Shown here: positions 27,487-37,560 of the stretch, piece after piece
How the letters are laid out: each line of letters begins with the position of its first letter
Position numbering within the stretch: the first letter of the stretch is position 1
Assembly: GCA_012295225.1 (NCBI GenBank)
Contig: WMKK01000002.1
Coordinates: forward strand, 356,115-420,114
Direction of reading: 5' to 3'
Origin: Ostreococcus mediterraneus
Lineage: Eukaryota > Chlorophyta > Mamiellophyceae > Mamiellales > Bathycoccaceae
DNA length: 64,000 bases
Position numbers and translations under genes: made by a program
Notes under the pieces: generated by a model
The model's input: only the letters and a program-made list of their open reading frames with translations
Told to the model about the DNA's origin: nothing
The model's database searches: none

Positions 27487-30117
27487 ATGCGCTCCACCAC
27501 GTCCCTGCCGCTCGCGCGCGGGGGTACGGCGTGCAGCAGCGCCGCCGCGCGCGCGAACGGCGCGCGCGCGCTCGCGCGAGGCGGTGGACGACGCGTCGGT
27601 GCGCCGCGGCGCGCGACGCGGTCGGGCGCGCGCGCGAACGGCGCAGATGCGCGCGCGCGCGGGCGATGGATAGGTGACGGTGCTGGTGACGTCGCGGGCG
27701 CGGTCGCGCGGTCGCGGGGTGCGCGCGGGACGGAGGCGATGGGCGCGCGCACGGGCGCGGTGTCGGCGTTGGCGTCGTCGGTGAGCGCGGCGCGCGCGCG
27801 CGCGTGGGGGCGGACGGGATGCGGGCGAGGGATTCGCGACGCCGTGGCGGGGGCGCGAGCGGAGGATGACGACGGGGACGTCGGCGTCGTGGACGCGTTC
27901 GAGCGCGATGAGGGCGAGAGCGAGGTCGAGCGAGGTGTTGGTGGTACGCAGATTTCTCGCCTGCGTGATCGCGTGTTGGAGCGCGCTGGGGGCACGCGAC
28001 GGATCAAGGGGAAACGGAGCCGGAGCCGGAGACGGGACGCGTACGACGCGTTGCGCGGGGAGTTTGATAAGCCAAAACTCTTGCGGTTTTTCCGCCGCCG
28101 TCCGTTACAGGTTGCTGGGAGATTANCTAAGGTTGTTCGAGTNGGTCGACGGTTGATTAAGTCGTGGAAGAGGCAAGAATCTCTGCCGGTGGAGAAGCGC
28201 ACGCGTGGGTCGGAGCTCCGGGCGGCGATGACGGCGCTCGGTCCCGTGTTTGTAAAGATTGGCCAAACGCTCTCGCAAAGGCCTGATTTGATTGGTGAAG
28301 AAGCCGCGGATGCGTTAAAGTCGTTACAGCAATCGAACGAGCCGTTTCCGAACGAACTGGCATGGCGAACGATTGTGGAAGATTTGGAATGGGACGGCCC
28401 GCTCGCGCCTGGGCACGCCTACCCTGGCGTTGACCCGAGCGCTCCGGCATTGTTCGCCGAATTTGGCGACGAGCCCGTCGCCGCGGCGTCGCTCGGACAG
28501 GTGTACAAAGCAAAAACGTGGGAAGGTGAGGACGTGGCGGTGAAAGTCCAGCGACCGTTGGTGATGAGGCAAGTAGCTTTAGATTGGACGTGCTGGTCGC
28601 TGTCGTTATCCACGTTGAAGCGGTTGTGGGGCACAACGACGGAACTCGATGTCATCGCCGATGAGGTTGGCCAAGGCGTGTGGCAGGAGCTCGATTACAC
28701 CCAAGAAGCCGCACACATGGATGAATTCAACGTGCGTCACAAATGGCTCGGGTTTGTGCGCGCACCAGCGTGGGTGCCCAAGTATACGGGTCCCGCCGGG
28801 CGGGCGCGCGTGCTCACCACGGAGTGGATCAACGGCAGACACATTGCCGCGTTACCGCAAGAAAAGAAAATCATCATGACGCAAATGGCGGTCGAAGCGT
28901 GTGTGGCGCAACTCATTTACACCGGGTTCGTGCACGCCGACCCGCACGAAGGAAACATGATGCTCGACAACGACGACATGTTGGTGTTTTTAGATTTTGG
29001 ATTGATTAGCGAAGTCGAGCCTAAAATCATGGAGGGGTTCGCCAAGGGTATCCAGCACATGATTTCTGGGAATTGGGAAGGCTTGGTGTTGGTGTTCCAA
29101 GAGGTTGGGTTCACGCCTGCGGATGGGTTCTTGAAGCGCGAGACGCGAGGGGCTGGGTATGAGCCGGCGACGCTCGAGGAGATGACCGCCGCCGTGGCGA
29201 AGACATTGTCGGCGGAAGAGGGCGGACAGAGTCGATTCGGCGCTCTGGCCACGGGGTTGGCTAAACTCAGCGCCAACTTTAAGTTTCTTACGCCACCCTA
29301 CATCATCTTGCTCATTCGTACGTTCTTGACGTTGGAAGGCATTGCTGAACAAGCTGATCCAAACTTTAACATTTACACGTCGGCGCTGCCGTACGCCATT
29401 CGTCGCGCCATGGCGCCGTCAACTCCCGAAGGTCAGAAGCTCATGCGAGATGCGTTCTTGAGTGACAAGGATGAATTACGTTGGGATCGCATCGAGGAAC
29501 TCGTGCTCATAGACTCTGTCGATGAAGGCGACGCCGTATCGTCGTCAGCAATGGATAAGGATGGCGCCGCCGCCGGAGATGTCTTTGGCGACTCGCAAGC
29601 GTTGGTCGCGCAGCGCTCAAAAGAAGTCGTCGGGCGCTTACTCGGCGCCAGAGAAGGCGCTGCGTTGCGCCGCGTAGCGAGCACCGCATCTACGGAATCC
29701 ATGGTGGAGTACTTGTCCAGCGCCAAGGCGGCGCGCTTGCGTAAGCGCAGTGTGAAATTACTCTCCCGAGCCATGCAAGAATTTTGGACGGCGAGGCGCT
29801 TTGCTCACGAACCGCGCGTCGCGCCTTTACCCGAATGGCCTGAATCCGAGGAAGCGAAACGCATTCGCGAACGCCAAGACCGCGCCCAAAAACGCGCCCT
29901 CGCGCACATATTTGGCACGCACATGCGTCGATTGCTCCGCAATCCTCTCTTACTCGCGCGAGCCGCCGCGTTGGTGTCCCAAATCGTGACATCCGCCGTC
30001 GTGTACGCCGTCGCCATGACCGTCGTCGACTGGCTCGCATTCATCAACAAATTTACACCATGGGGAATGTTTTGGTCCCATTTCATCGCGCCGTCGTCTA
30101 AGCGCGGCAGCGTCTAA
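27487..30117 (+). CDS. ABC1/ADCK (UbiB) family atypical kinase, probably plastid
   Basis: 876 residues from the ATG at 27487. The first 110-200 residues are Arg/Ala-rich and disordered, with the N-terminus resembling a transit peptide. Kinase landmarks are the K-x-G-Q motif (VKIGQTLSQRPD, Lys257-Gln260), the Ala-rich nucleotide loop AAASLGQVYKA, VAVKVQRP with the ATP-site lysine, HADPHEGNM (His483 to Asn490) and DFG (Asp503). The C-terminus has a hydrophobic stretch (SAVVYAVAMTVVDWLAF, about 845-862) that may anchor it in a membrane. Plant ABC1K proteins sit in plastoglobules or mitochondria and regulate prenylquinone metabolism; this role is inferred. Two undetermined bases occur: N at 28126 (NCT codon, residue 214 unresolved) and N at 28143 (GTN, Val in any case). 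Confidence 0.92.
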   Translation: MRSTTSLPLARGGTACSSAAARANGARALARGGGRRVGAPRRATRSGARANGADARARGRWIGDGAGDVAGAVARSRGARGTEAMGARTGAVSALASSVSAARARAWGRTGCGRGIRDAVAGARAEDDDGDVGVVDAFERDEGESEVERGVGGTQISRLRDRVLERAGGTRRIKGKRSRSRRRDAYDALRGEFDKPKLLRFFRRRPLQVAGRLXKVVRXGRRLIKSWKRQESLPVEKRTRGSELRAAMTALGPVFVKIGQTLSQRPDLIGEEAADALKSLQQSNEPFPNELAWRTIVEDLEWDGPLAPGHAYPGVDPSAPALFAEFGDEPVAAASLGQVYKAKTWEGEDVAVKVQRPLVMRQVALDWTCWSLSLSTLKRLWGTTTELDVIADEVGQGVWQELDYTQEAAHMDEFNVRHKWLGFVRAPAWVPKYTGPAGRARVLTTEWINGRHIAALPQEKKIIMTQMAVEACVAQLIYTGFVHADPHEGNMMLDNDDMLVFLDFGLISEVEPKIMEGFAKGIQHMISGNWEGLVLVFQEVGFTPADGFLKRETRGAGYEPATLEEMTAAVAKTLSAEEGGQSRFGALATGLAKLSANFKFLTPPYIILLIRTFLTLEGIAEQADPNFNIYTSALPYAIRRAMAPSTPEGQKLMRDAFLSDKDELRWDRIEELVLIDSVDEGDAVSSSAMDKDGAAAGDVFGDSQALVAQRSKEVVGRLLGAREGAALRRVASTASTESMVEYLSSAKAARLRKRSVKLLSRAMQEFWTARRFAHEPRVAPLPEWPESEEAKRIRERQDRAQKRALAHIFGTHMRRLLRNPLLLARAAALVSQIVTSAVVYAVAMTVVDWLAFINKFTPWGMFWSHFIAPSSKRGSV

Positions 30118-30232
30118 GCGCGTAGCGCGCATTCGTCTTGTAACAACGCACACGCACGCACACAATGACAGCTCGCGCCTGACGTTTGAAATAATCATCC
30201 CCTCGAGCTCACGCCTCACAACGCCTCACGCG

Positions 30233-33200
30233 ATGCGCACGCCGAACAAGCCCCCGCCCAAAGGACAGAAGACGATATCGAGCTTCTTCGCCGCGGGCGC
30301 GTCGGCGAAGAAACGCCCGGCGTCATCGTCAGCGACCGTGAGCTCGTCGCTCGTCGATGCGAATGAAGCGGTAGTCATCTTAGACGATGACGACGACGTT
30401 GATGGCGGAGCTGGCGACGCGCGCGCGGGGAAGAAGGCTAAAACGATCGAGAAGGACGATGGTGGTCACGCGGAGGCAGTGGCGGTCGCCGAGGCGCCCG
30501 CAACGGCTGTTGATATGCGTGCGGTGTTAGACTCGATTCCAGCTTCAAAGCCAGAGACGCACGCGAAATTTTTACACAAGTTGAGCCTCGATCGTCGACG
30601 GCGAGATTTAGGGGGTGATGGCGACGGTGCGAAGTCGCCGTCGGCGGCGACACAGAAAATGACCCCGCTTGAGGAGTCGGTGAAGCAGTTTAAGGCGAGA
30701 TATAAGGGGACATTGTTGATGATTGAAGTTGGGTACAAATTTCACTTTTACGGCGACGACGCGCGGGACGCGTCGAAATGTTTAGGTATTTTCGCATATC
30801 AGTCGAGAAATTATCTCACCGCGAGCGTACCGGTGGTGCGATTACATGTGTACGTGCGGCGATTGGTGCAAGCTGGGTTTAGAGTTGGGGTGATTAAACA
30901 AACAGAGACAGCGGCGCTCAAGGCGAGCGGCGAAAGCGAGAGTGGAAACAAGTCTGGGCTGTTTGAACGCAAATTGGTTGGTTTGTACACGAAAGCTACG
31001 CTTGATGCCGGCGCGAGTCTGGTAGACACTGCGGATACTGGCGAAAAGGCTGCAGCGGGTATGACGAGTGGTAAGCTTTCGAATTACTTGTTGTGCGTCG
31101 CCGAAGAGCACATGACGTCCACGACGACGAGGATTGGTCTCGTCGCCGTAGAGACGAGCACAGGTGACGTGTTACACGGGGAATTCATAGATACTATGCA
31201 GAGGCCAGAGCTTGAATCGCGATTGTTATGCATTTCGCCCGCCGAGATTGTCCTCGTCGAGCCTATCAGCGAGCAAACAGTGCGATTGATAAAAGCCATG
31301 TACGGCTCGGGGAGCAACGCGGCGCGCACTGAGTACTTGACTCGCGAATCATTTGCCGACGTCACGCTCACTGGCGTCGCCGCGACTGAAGCTACATTTC
31401 TCGTGCACACTGCTTTGTGCGCGGGAACAAAGTATCTTCAACAATTCGGGCAAGCGGATATTCTGCAGCTGGATTCTGCATTTCGACCGCTCGAAGGCAG
31501 CGACGAAATGAAACTTTCTCCAAACGTCTTAAGGCAACTCGAAGTATTGACGTCCTCCGCTGGAACGTACAAAGGAAGTTTACTTTGGCTCATGAACCAC
31601 ACCTCAACTCCCATGGGTGGACGATTGCTTCGACATTGGGTGAGTCATCCACTTCAATCGAGGGAACAAATTGAAGCTCGTCTAGATGCCGTGGAAGAAT
31701 TAAACGTACTTTCATCTTTTGAAGAAGGATCTATGATGGACTACGACAAGGCGAACACATCTAGCTTTAACGGCTTAAAAATGCAACTCAAGCAGCTTCC
31801 GGATGTCGAGCGATATTTGGCGCGGATTTTCCACGGCACAGCGACGCCAGCTGAATTTGTCGGCGCACTGACGTCCCTCGTCAAGTTTAGCGAGGCGTGT
31901 TCGGATATGCGAACGGGTCACGGTGTGGCAATCAAATCGAAGCTTCTCGAAGACAATCTCGAAGCCGTGACTGATCCATTGTTACGCGCACTCGCGGATG
32001 AACTCATGAGCGCTTTGAATTTAGACGTCGCACTCGCGGAGAAGCCTTCCAAGACAAAAACTGGTCTCTTCAAGGACGACCCCGAGCGGTTCCCGGCTTT
32101 GCACGAAGCTACACAGGCGGTAGAAGATGCTAAAAACGCTATGATTGATTTACTTCCCGAATTGCGCAAGAAACTTGGTATGCCAAGACTCGAGTACACC
32201 ACGGTTGGAGGCGTCGGTGGCGGCGAGTGGCTAATTGAAGTCCCCATGGATCGTTCATGCCCGACGACTTGGATCAAGGTGAGCTCGAACAAAAGTAAAA
32301 AGGTTGTGCGTTATCACCCACCGCAAGTCACTGAAGCCGCGGCGGCCTTAGAGCGCGCGAGCGAGAGACACATGCTCGCCGCGGATGCCGCTTGGAAGGA
32401 ATTCTTATCCACATTTCGTGAGAATTATATGACATTCAAATCGGCAACGACGGCTATTGCGACGCTCGATGCGATTCACGCACTCACTGTTTTATCGCGT
32501 AACGAAGGGTACGTTCGACCAACCTTTCTTGAAGATTCAGCGCCGCCCGCGCTTAAGGTTGTTGACGGGCGTCATCCAGTTTTGGATGCACATCTTTTGG
32601 ACAGCTTTGTGCCGAACAGCATTGATCTCGACTCCGAGCACACTCGAGCACTGGTCATAACTGGGCCAAACATGGGCGGTAAGAGTTGCTACATTCGTCA
32701 AATCGCATTGCTGAGCATCATGGCGCAAGTGGGCAGTTTTGTGCCGGCGAAGAGCGCGCGATTATCTGTACTCGACGCTGTGTACACTCGTATGGGTGCA
32801 AGCGACAACTTAGCCATGGGTTCATCGACGTTTCTCGAAGAAATGTCTGAGGCGTCAACGATTCTAGAAACTTGTACGCCGCGGTCGCTCGTCATCATGG
32901 ATGAACTCGGCCGAGGCACTTCGACGCACGACGGCGTAGCCATCGCAGCCGCAACGCTCGAGCATTTGGTACGCGATGCGCGCTGCTTTACGCTCTTCGT
33001 CACGCATTATCCATCAGTCGCGCGAGAAGTACAGGCTAAGTATCCGTCGCACTGCTCGTCGTCGTTCACATCGTATGTCGAGCTCCCGGGCTCGTCAGAA
33101 GACATGCCGAGGATTCAATTCTTGTACAAATTGACGCCAGGCGTCGCCCATCGTTCGTTTGGACTGAATGTCGCTCGCATGGCGAGTTTACCAAATAAGG

Positions 33201-33379
33201 TCATTCAAATCGCGAGCGCGAAGGCAGCAGAGCTTGAAGTTCAAACCGCACGACGTACCTTGGCGCACCACAAATTCGATGAGTCGAGTGCTGAAGCGAC
33301 GGCAGCCAAAACCAAAACGGTTCTCGCAGCCATCGCTTCAGGCGACGCAACTGCCATTTTGCGCGCACAGCAACCTTAG
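30233..33379 (+). CDS. MSH3: DNA mismatch repair protein MSH3
   Basis: 1048 residues from the ATG at 30233. An N-terminal PIP box, QKTISSFF (residues 12-19), is followed by a disordered acidic linker. The mismatch-binding domain begins near 145 (KQFKARYKGTLLMIEVGYKF). It lacks the Phe-x-Glu stacking motif of MSH6/MutS, as expected for MSH3, which recognises insertion-deletion loops with MSH2. The lever and clamp regions follow. The ATPase shows Walker A GPNMGGKS (811-818), Walker B with LVIMDELGRGTSTHDG, and HYPSVAREVQ. A glutamate-rich C-terminal helix completes it. The gene is a single exon, and the ABC1 kinase gene ends 115 bp upstream. Confidence 0.93.
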   Translation: MRTPNKPPPKGQKTISSFFAAGASAKKRPASSSATVSSSLVDANEAVVILDDDDDVDGGAGDARAGKKAKTIEKDDGGHAEAVAVAEAPATAVDMRAVLDSIPASKPETHAKFLHKLSLDRRRRDLGGDGDGAKSPSAATQKMTPLEESVKQFKARYKGTLLMIEVGYKFHFYGDDARDASKCLGIFAYQSRNYLTASVPVVRLHVYVRRLVQAGFRVGVIKQTETAALKASGESESGNKSGLFERKLVGLYTKATLDAGASLVDTADTGEKAAAGMTSGKLSNYLLCVAEEHMTSTTTRIGLVAVETSTGDVLHGEFIDTMQRPELESRLLCISPAEIVLVEPISEQTVRLIKAMYGSGSNAARTEYLTRESFADVTLTGVAATEATFLVHTALCAGTKYLQQFGQADILQLDSAFRPLEGSDEMKLSPNVLRQLEVLTSSAGTYKGSLLWLMNHTSTPMGGRLLRHWVSHPLQSREQIEARLDAVEELNVLSSFEEGSMMDYDKANTSSFNGLKMQLKQLPDVERYLARIFHGTATPAEFVGALTSLVKFSEACSDMRTGHGVAIKSKLLEDNLEAVTDPLLRALADELMSALNLDVALAEKPSKTKTGLFKDDPERFPALHEATQAVEDAKNAMIDLLPELRKKLGMPRLEYTTVGGVGGGEWLIEVPMDRSCPTTWIKVSSNKSKKVVRYHPPQVTEAAAALERASERHMLAADAAWKEFLSTFRENYMTFKSATTAIATLDAIHALTVLSRNEGYVRPTFLEDSAPPALKVVDGRHPVLDAHLLDSFVPNSIDLDSEHTRALVITGPNMGGKSCYIRQIALLSIMAQVGSFVPAKSARLSVLDAVYTRMGASDNLAMGSSTFLEEMSEASTILETCTPRSLVIMDELGRGTSTHDGVAIAAATLEHLVRDARCFTLFVTHYPSVAREVQAKYPSHCSSSFTSYVELPGSSEDMPRIQFLYKLTPGVAHRSFGLNVARMASLPNKVIQIASAKAAELEVQTARRTLAHHKFDESSAEATAAKTKTVLAAIASGDATAILRAQQP

Positions 33380-33495
33380 TAAACGCCATAGTCATTAGCA
33401 CGTCCGTTTGTGGAACATTAGAAATATTAGATGAGGATTACATGCCTTGTACAACAAAAGAACAAAGAACAAGCGCGGACAACAAAGGCAGTTAT

Positions 33496-34306
33496 TTACA
33501 GGCGCGGATGCGGCGGTTTATATTGGCGAACATGTCGCTTCGTGGGCGAACTCAAAAACTCAACCGCCTCGTTGACAGCGCGATCATTCCCAGCGACTGA
33601 GTGTCGTCGCACCATGGTCGGGTCCGCCTTGGCGGCGATGCTAAAGAGTTTCCGTAACGTCGTTTCTTCACTCGCGCTCGCCGCTCTTGCCGCTCCGCGA
33701 GACAACGCTCGCCGCTCGCTCGCCGTCACGCTCACTCCAGCGCGAACTCTATCACGAGTCACGTTCCAAAACGCCCGTTCACGCGCTGATTGGCTCGGTC
33801 GTCCAACGTTTTCGCGCATCAAACTTCGCGCGCTGTCCGCGACGTCGCGAGCTCGCCGAACCTTAGGCGGCGGTATCTCGAGATCCGGAGGCGCCCCCGT
33901 TCGACGCACCACACGCCTAGCCGGACCCAATGGTGACATCGCCGCTTTGGGAGACGTCGCATCGCGTCCTCGCGCGCTCTTGACCAAGTGCGGCGGTGTC
34001 GCCGCCGCGCCCTGGCTCAACCGAACCGCCGCGTCCCGCGCCTCTCCCGCCGCCGCCTTCGCCCGCGCGATCGCATCCCGAGCCTTTGCCGCGCGCGCCA
34101 CCGACGACCCACGCACTGTGTCGTCATTCACGCGCATCGCACCAATCGCACTCGTCAGCGCCGGTGCCGAATACGCATCGGAATCAATCCTAAATGAAAA
34201 TTCAGCCGCACCGCTGCTACTACCGCCGCCGCTCGCGCGCGACGGCGAATGAATGAGCCCATGGACGACGTCGCGAACGTCGCGATAAAACCACCCATCG
34301 TTCGCA

Positions 34307-34338
<32 letters not shown>

Positions 34339-34365
34339 GTCGTCGTCGTACGCGTACGCTGACAT
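33496..34365 (-). CDS. Basic, probably disordered protein of unknown function
   Basis: 289 residues from the ATG at 34363-34365. It begins MSAYAYDDDGDGDGDGDDGD, encoded by a (GTCGCC)n tract, then has a short aromatic segment (GWFYRDVRDVVHGLIH) and a long Arg/Ala/Ser-rich region. Two segments look more structured: SFRIDSDAYSAPALTSAIGA and, near the C-terminus, SARERAFWNVTRDRVRAG with LRKLFSIAAKADPTMVRRHS. No known domain, signal peptide or membrane segment is visible. It is divergent from the signal peptidase gene with only 71 bp between start codons, and its 3' end converges with MSH3. I cannot name it; the coding assignment rests on the uninterrupted frame and neighbour spacing. Confidence 0.55.
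34314..34350. repeat. (GTCGCC)n tandem repeat at the start of an unknown gene
   Basis: Six or so hexamer units immediately inside the minus-strand gene starting at 34365, coding for Gly-Asp repeats. Length polymorphism here would change the protein N-terminus in units of two residues. Confidence 0.75.
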
Positions 34366-34436
34366 GATTGACGACGAAAAGCACCGGCGCGAGGCCACGA
34401 GTGCGGCAGAGCTCCACTCGCATACCGTCGACGACG

Positions 34437-35333
34437 ATGATGTTGACGGTCGCGAGCGCGACGACGCCGACGGTGATGAAGACTGCGACGCGTGCGTCGT
34501 CGCGGACGGCGTCGGCGCCGCCGCGAAGCCGCGCGCCCGGCGGGAGCAGTGGGCGCGTCGGGCGCAGCAGACCCTTGACGGTGTTATCTCTGAGCCGACA
34601 CCGTGCGCGCGTCACGCGCGTCGCGGCGGCGGCGACGGAGGTGTCGGATGGAGGTAGTAACGACGGTGGTCCGAGCTCGCCCGAGGGCGGCGATGACGGG
34701 AACGACAACGACGGGCGGGACGACGAGTACGTGGTGGACATCGACTACCCTGAGTTTGTCCCCGAGTTCTTAAGGTTTAACAAGGAAGACGCGGCGACGG
34801 TGTTGATTACGTTTGCGGTGTCGCTCGGGTTTAGACATTTTATCGCCGAACCGCGGTATATTCCGTCGTTGTCGATGTATCCAGTGTTCGACGTCGGTGA
34901 CAGGCTCATCGCGGAGAAGTTGACGTATCGTTTCGAGCGGGAGCCGTTAGCCGGAGACGTGGTGATTTTCAATCCGCCAAAGACCCCGAAGACGCGTAAC
35001 GTGAGCAATGAAGTGTTTATTAAACGCGTCGTAGCATCGGCTGGGGACACGGTGCAGGTGAAGAATGGTGAGCTTTACGTCAACGGAACGTCTCGAGGGA
35101 AAGAGTTGAAGCTCGAGCCGATGCAGTACTCCTACGGGCCATTCACCGTACCAGAAGGTAATATCTTCGTCATGGGGGACAACAGAAACAACTCATTCGA
35201 TTCGCACGTGTGGGGTCCGCTCCCTATCAACCGCGTCATCGGTCGCGCCACGGTGAAGTATTGGCCGCCGTCTAAAATCGGAGGGTTGCCGTCGTACGCC
35301 GCCGCGTCCATCGGCGCGCCGCCGTTAAAATAA
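34437..35333 (+). CDS. Plastid-type signal peptidase I (thylakoid processing peptidase-like)
   Basis: 298 residues from the ATG at 34437 (a second ATG follows directly; the frame continues upstream only to a TTG). Residues 1-75 are Ser/Thr/Arg-rich, consistent with a transit peptide, followed by an acidic Gly/Asp linker. A transmembrane helix lies at about 118-137 (ATVLITFAVSLGFRHFIA). The catalytic Ser is Ser146 in PSLSMYPV and the general-base Lys is Lys196 in FIKRVVASAGD. The box GDNRNNSFDSHVWG (247-260) completes the family signature. Plant homologues remove lumenal targeting peptides in thylakoids or envelope. It is divergent from the unknown basic protein. Confidence 0.9.
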   Translation: MMLTVASATTPTVMKTATRASSRTASAPPRSRAPGGSSGRVGRSRPLTVLSLSRHRARVTRVAAAATEVSDGGSNDGGPSSPEGGDDGNDNDGRDDEYVVDIDYPEFVPEFLRFNKEDAATVLITFAVSLGFRHFIAEPRYIPSLSMYPVFDVGDRLIAEKLTYRFEREPLAGDVVIFNPPKTPKTRNVSNEVFIKRVVASAGDTVQVKNGELYVNGTSRGKELKLEPMQYSYGPFTVPEGNIFVMGDNRNNSFDSHVWGPLPINRVIGRATVKYWPPSKIGGLPSYAAASIGAPPLK

Positions 35334-35417
35334 AAACCGCCGCATTCGCCATGTATAGTGTTTCCATCCATTCACATTGATTCATAAAATTCTAGCTTGT
35401 CATGACCAACGCCACAC

Positions 35418-36038
35418 ATGACGATCCAATCGAAAAATCCTTTTGACGCATTCGTTCGCGAAAAAGCGCCGACGCGCTCGCGAGCGCAGAAGATTATCCA
35501 CAACGCCCCACACTCGCGCCCGCACGACATGCTCGCCGCGACCGCCACGCCCGTCACCGCCGCTGTGCGCGTCGCGCGTAAAACGCGTCGCGCGATGTCC
35601 TCGAGCGCTGTCGCGCGCATCGCGCACGCGCACGCGCGCCCGGTGTCGTCTGTCGCGCGCGTGACGTCGTCCTCGTCGTCGCTTCGCGTGCGCACTCGCG
35701 CCGGTTCGGACGACAACGCGAGCGCGAACGACGACGAAGTGCCCATCTGGGAGCGCCGCGAGATCGAACGTAAGGCTGCGGACGACAAAGGCGGGTTGCC
35801 CTGGCCGTTGTACTTGCTCGGCAGCGTCATCGTGTTGATCGCGTCGACTGGGAGCGTGTTTGAGTACGCGTACAAGAATCCGATTTTTGGCGTCGTGAAC
35901 GCCGATAGTGGATTGTATGCGCCGATTCTCGGATGGTTTGTGTTTACGGGGTTTCCCTTGGCGGGTTGGTTTTGGAAGAAGGGCATCGATGGCGCGAACG
36001 AGGCGAGCGAATTGCAAGATAAAATTGATGGATATTAA
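35418..36038 (+). CDS. Conserved plastid membrane protein of unknown function
   Basis: 206 residues from the ATG at 35418; a downstream ATG at 35529 (MLAATATPVTAAVRVARKTR) also gives a transit-peptide-like N-terminus. A conserved-looking C-terminal domain follows an acidic linker: EVPIWERREIERKAAD, then a transmembrane helix LPWPLYLLGSVIVLIASTGS, then FEYAYKNPIFGVVNADSGLYAPIL and a second hydrophobic segment GWFVFTGFPLAGWFW. The motif pattern (WERRE, LPWPLYLLGS, KNPIFGVV) resembles plant and algal chloroplast membrane proteins, but I cannot give it a name. The protein probably resides in the thylakoid or envelope; function is unknown. Overlapping minus-strand frames are shadows of this gene. 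Confidence 0.8.
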   Translation: MTIQSKNPFDAFVREKAPTRSRAQKIIHNAPHSRPHDMLAATATPVTAAVRVARKTRRAMSSSAVARIAHAHARPVSSVARVTSSSSSLRVRTRAGSDDNASANDDEVPIWERREIERKAADDKGGLPWPLYLLGSVIVLIASTGSVFEYAYKNPIFGVVNADSGLYAPILGWFVFTGFPLAGWFWKKGIDGANEASELQDKIDGY

Positions 36039-36051
36039 AGGCGCCGCGCCT

Positions 36052-36079
36052 CGAGCGAGCGAGCGAGCGAGCGAGCGAC
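36052..36079. repeat. (GAGC)n microsatellite downstream of the plastid membrane protein gene
   Basis: Six or more GAGC units directly 3' of the stop codon at 36038, probably in the 3' untranslated region. Confidence 0.85.
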
Positions 36080-36177
36080 GCGGTGGATTTAGTTGCAGCA
36101 CGGTAAAGCATATAGATTGAACTAATGAATGGATAGATATTATTTTATGCCGCGTGCCTGCGCGCGCTTTGCTGTGC

Positions 36178-37548
36178 CTATCGCTTTTTGCCAACAATGA
36201 CTAAGAGGGAGATGATGATGAAGCAAATCGTCGCAAACCAACGCTGAAACGCGTCGACGCGCGGATCGCCGGCGTGGCGGTTCACCCCGAGTGATTCGCG
36301 CACTTCCTCTAATCGCCACGCGTAGGTGAAGTAGCCACCGAATAAGAACCACAATAACATGCGCGTGCTCATGGGAAGCGAATCGTCATTTACGCGAGCG
36401 ATGTGCATCTTTTCGCTTTCTTCAGCGATGATTTTATCGCACACCTCCTCAAGCGCCTCAATCGCACGCAACGTTTCCTCACCGTTCGGGTCCTTATTCG
36501 GCTGAACCTTATGCACGAGCTGGTTTGCAAAGTACTTGAAGCCGGTGGCGAATTCGAGCATGTTGTTGCACTTGAGCATAATTCTCGCGCTCAAGCCTCG
36601 GCGAATTTTCACGACGCCGCGGAAGACGTTTTCGTTGCCGTAGCACTCGGCCAAAGTCGCAATCGCCATGACTTGCGGGATGGCACAGAAACGGAAAATA
36701 GAAGCTTCCTTGATGCGCGCCATGTACTTCATGCAGTCCAGCGAATGGTGCAACGCGTTGGTGATCAACTCGTTCATGCACTGCACCGCCGCCTCGCGGT
36801 TTTCCTCGTGCTGCAAGTCATCCAACTCCTTGGCGTACTTGCTCCACACGCTTCTAGGCCAAAACATACGCGGTGCCGGGAGTTCTTGAATGTCTTCCAA
36901 GTAATCGCGAATGATGTTTGTCTTTTGTAAGAACAAACCCATGGCGTTGGAGAGCTTTTCTTCGCCGATGAACTCCTTGGATTCCATCTTCGACGCGCCC
37001 CACAAGTTTGACAATCCAATCCCAACCAAACCCGCGACGTAATGACAGTACTCATCAAAATCCTCCATCGTCATCACTTCTTTCTCGATAAACTTGGCCA
37101 TACCCGCACCCATGCGTCTGGTGATATCCGCGATGACTTCGCGATACGGCTTTTTCAACTTCAAAAACACCGCCGTCACCTTGGGATAGTTTGCCATCAA
37201 ATCCTTGTAGTGCTTCTCCCCACAGTTCGTCGAATACGCCGGGTCGTAAATATATTGATAAAACTCGAGCAACTGCGGAAGCTTCTCATCAATCGGGATC
37301 GCCATATCATCCTCAATCGTATCCAACGCCCGCAACACCAAGTAAAACACGCACACCGCGTCTCGCAACTCTTCGTCGAGCTGTTGAATCACAATCGCAA
37401 ACGAACGCGACACTTTATTCAACACATCATAACAGTACGCCAAATTCTTCTCCTTTGGTAACCTCTTCGCCTTATCCGCCATGCGCTTCACCTTGACCAG
37501 CGGGATCACATCCCCAGGATGATGCAACAGCGTCCCGAGCACCCCCAT
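36178..37548 (-). CDS. SQS: Squalene synthase (farnesyl-diphosphate farnesyltransferase)
   Basis: 456 residues from the ATG at 37546-37548; the frame upstream reaches only a GTG through a repeat tract. It condenses two farnesyl diphosphates to squalene, the first committed step of sterol synthesis, on the ER. Two aspartate-rich substrate sites are visible: DTIED (76-80) and DYLED (215-219). Other conserved blocks are YCYDVLNKVSRSFAIVIQQL, CHYVAGLVGIGLS and LGLFLQKTN-like MGLFLQKTNIIRDYLED. The C-terminus has a hydrophobic tail anchor (ATICFIIISLLVIVGKKR). Land-plant and animal enzymes share this order. The gene faces away from ChlH across a 1-kb repeat-rich gap. Confidence 0.95.
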   Translation of the reverse strand: MGVLGTLLHHPGDVIPLVKVKRMADKAKRLPKEKNLAYCYDVLNKVSRSFAIVIQQLDEELRDAVCVFYLVLRALDTIEDDMAIPIDEKLPQLLEFYQYIYDPAYSTNCGEKHYKDLMANYPKVTAVFLKLKKPYREVIADITRRMGAGMAKFIEKEVMTMEDFDEYCHYVAGLVGIGLSNLWGASKMESKEFIGEEKLSNAMGLFLQKTNIIRDYLEDIQELPAPRMFWPRSVWSKYAKELDDLQHEENREAAVQCMNELITNALHHSLDCMKYMARIKEASIFRFCAIPQVMAIATLAECYGNENVFRGVVKIRRGLSARIMLKCNNMLEFATGFKYFANQLVHKVQPNKDPNGEETLRAIEALEEVCDKIIAEESEKMHIARVNDDSLPMSTRMLLWFLFGGYFTYAWRLEEVRESLGVNRHAGDPRVDAFQRWFATICFIIISLLVIVGKKR

Positions 37549-37560
37549 GATGTTTTGTTG

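Noticed and set aside
35372-36197. Minus-strand frames overlapping the plastid membrane protein
   Set aside because: The plus-strand frame has a transit peptide and conserved membrane segments; the minus frames are Arg-rich shadows.
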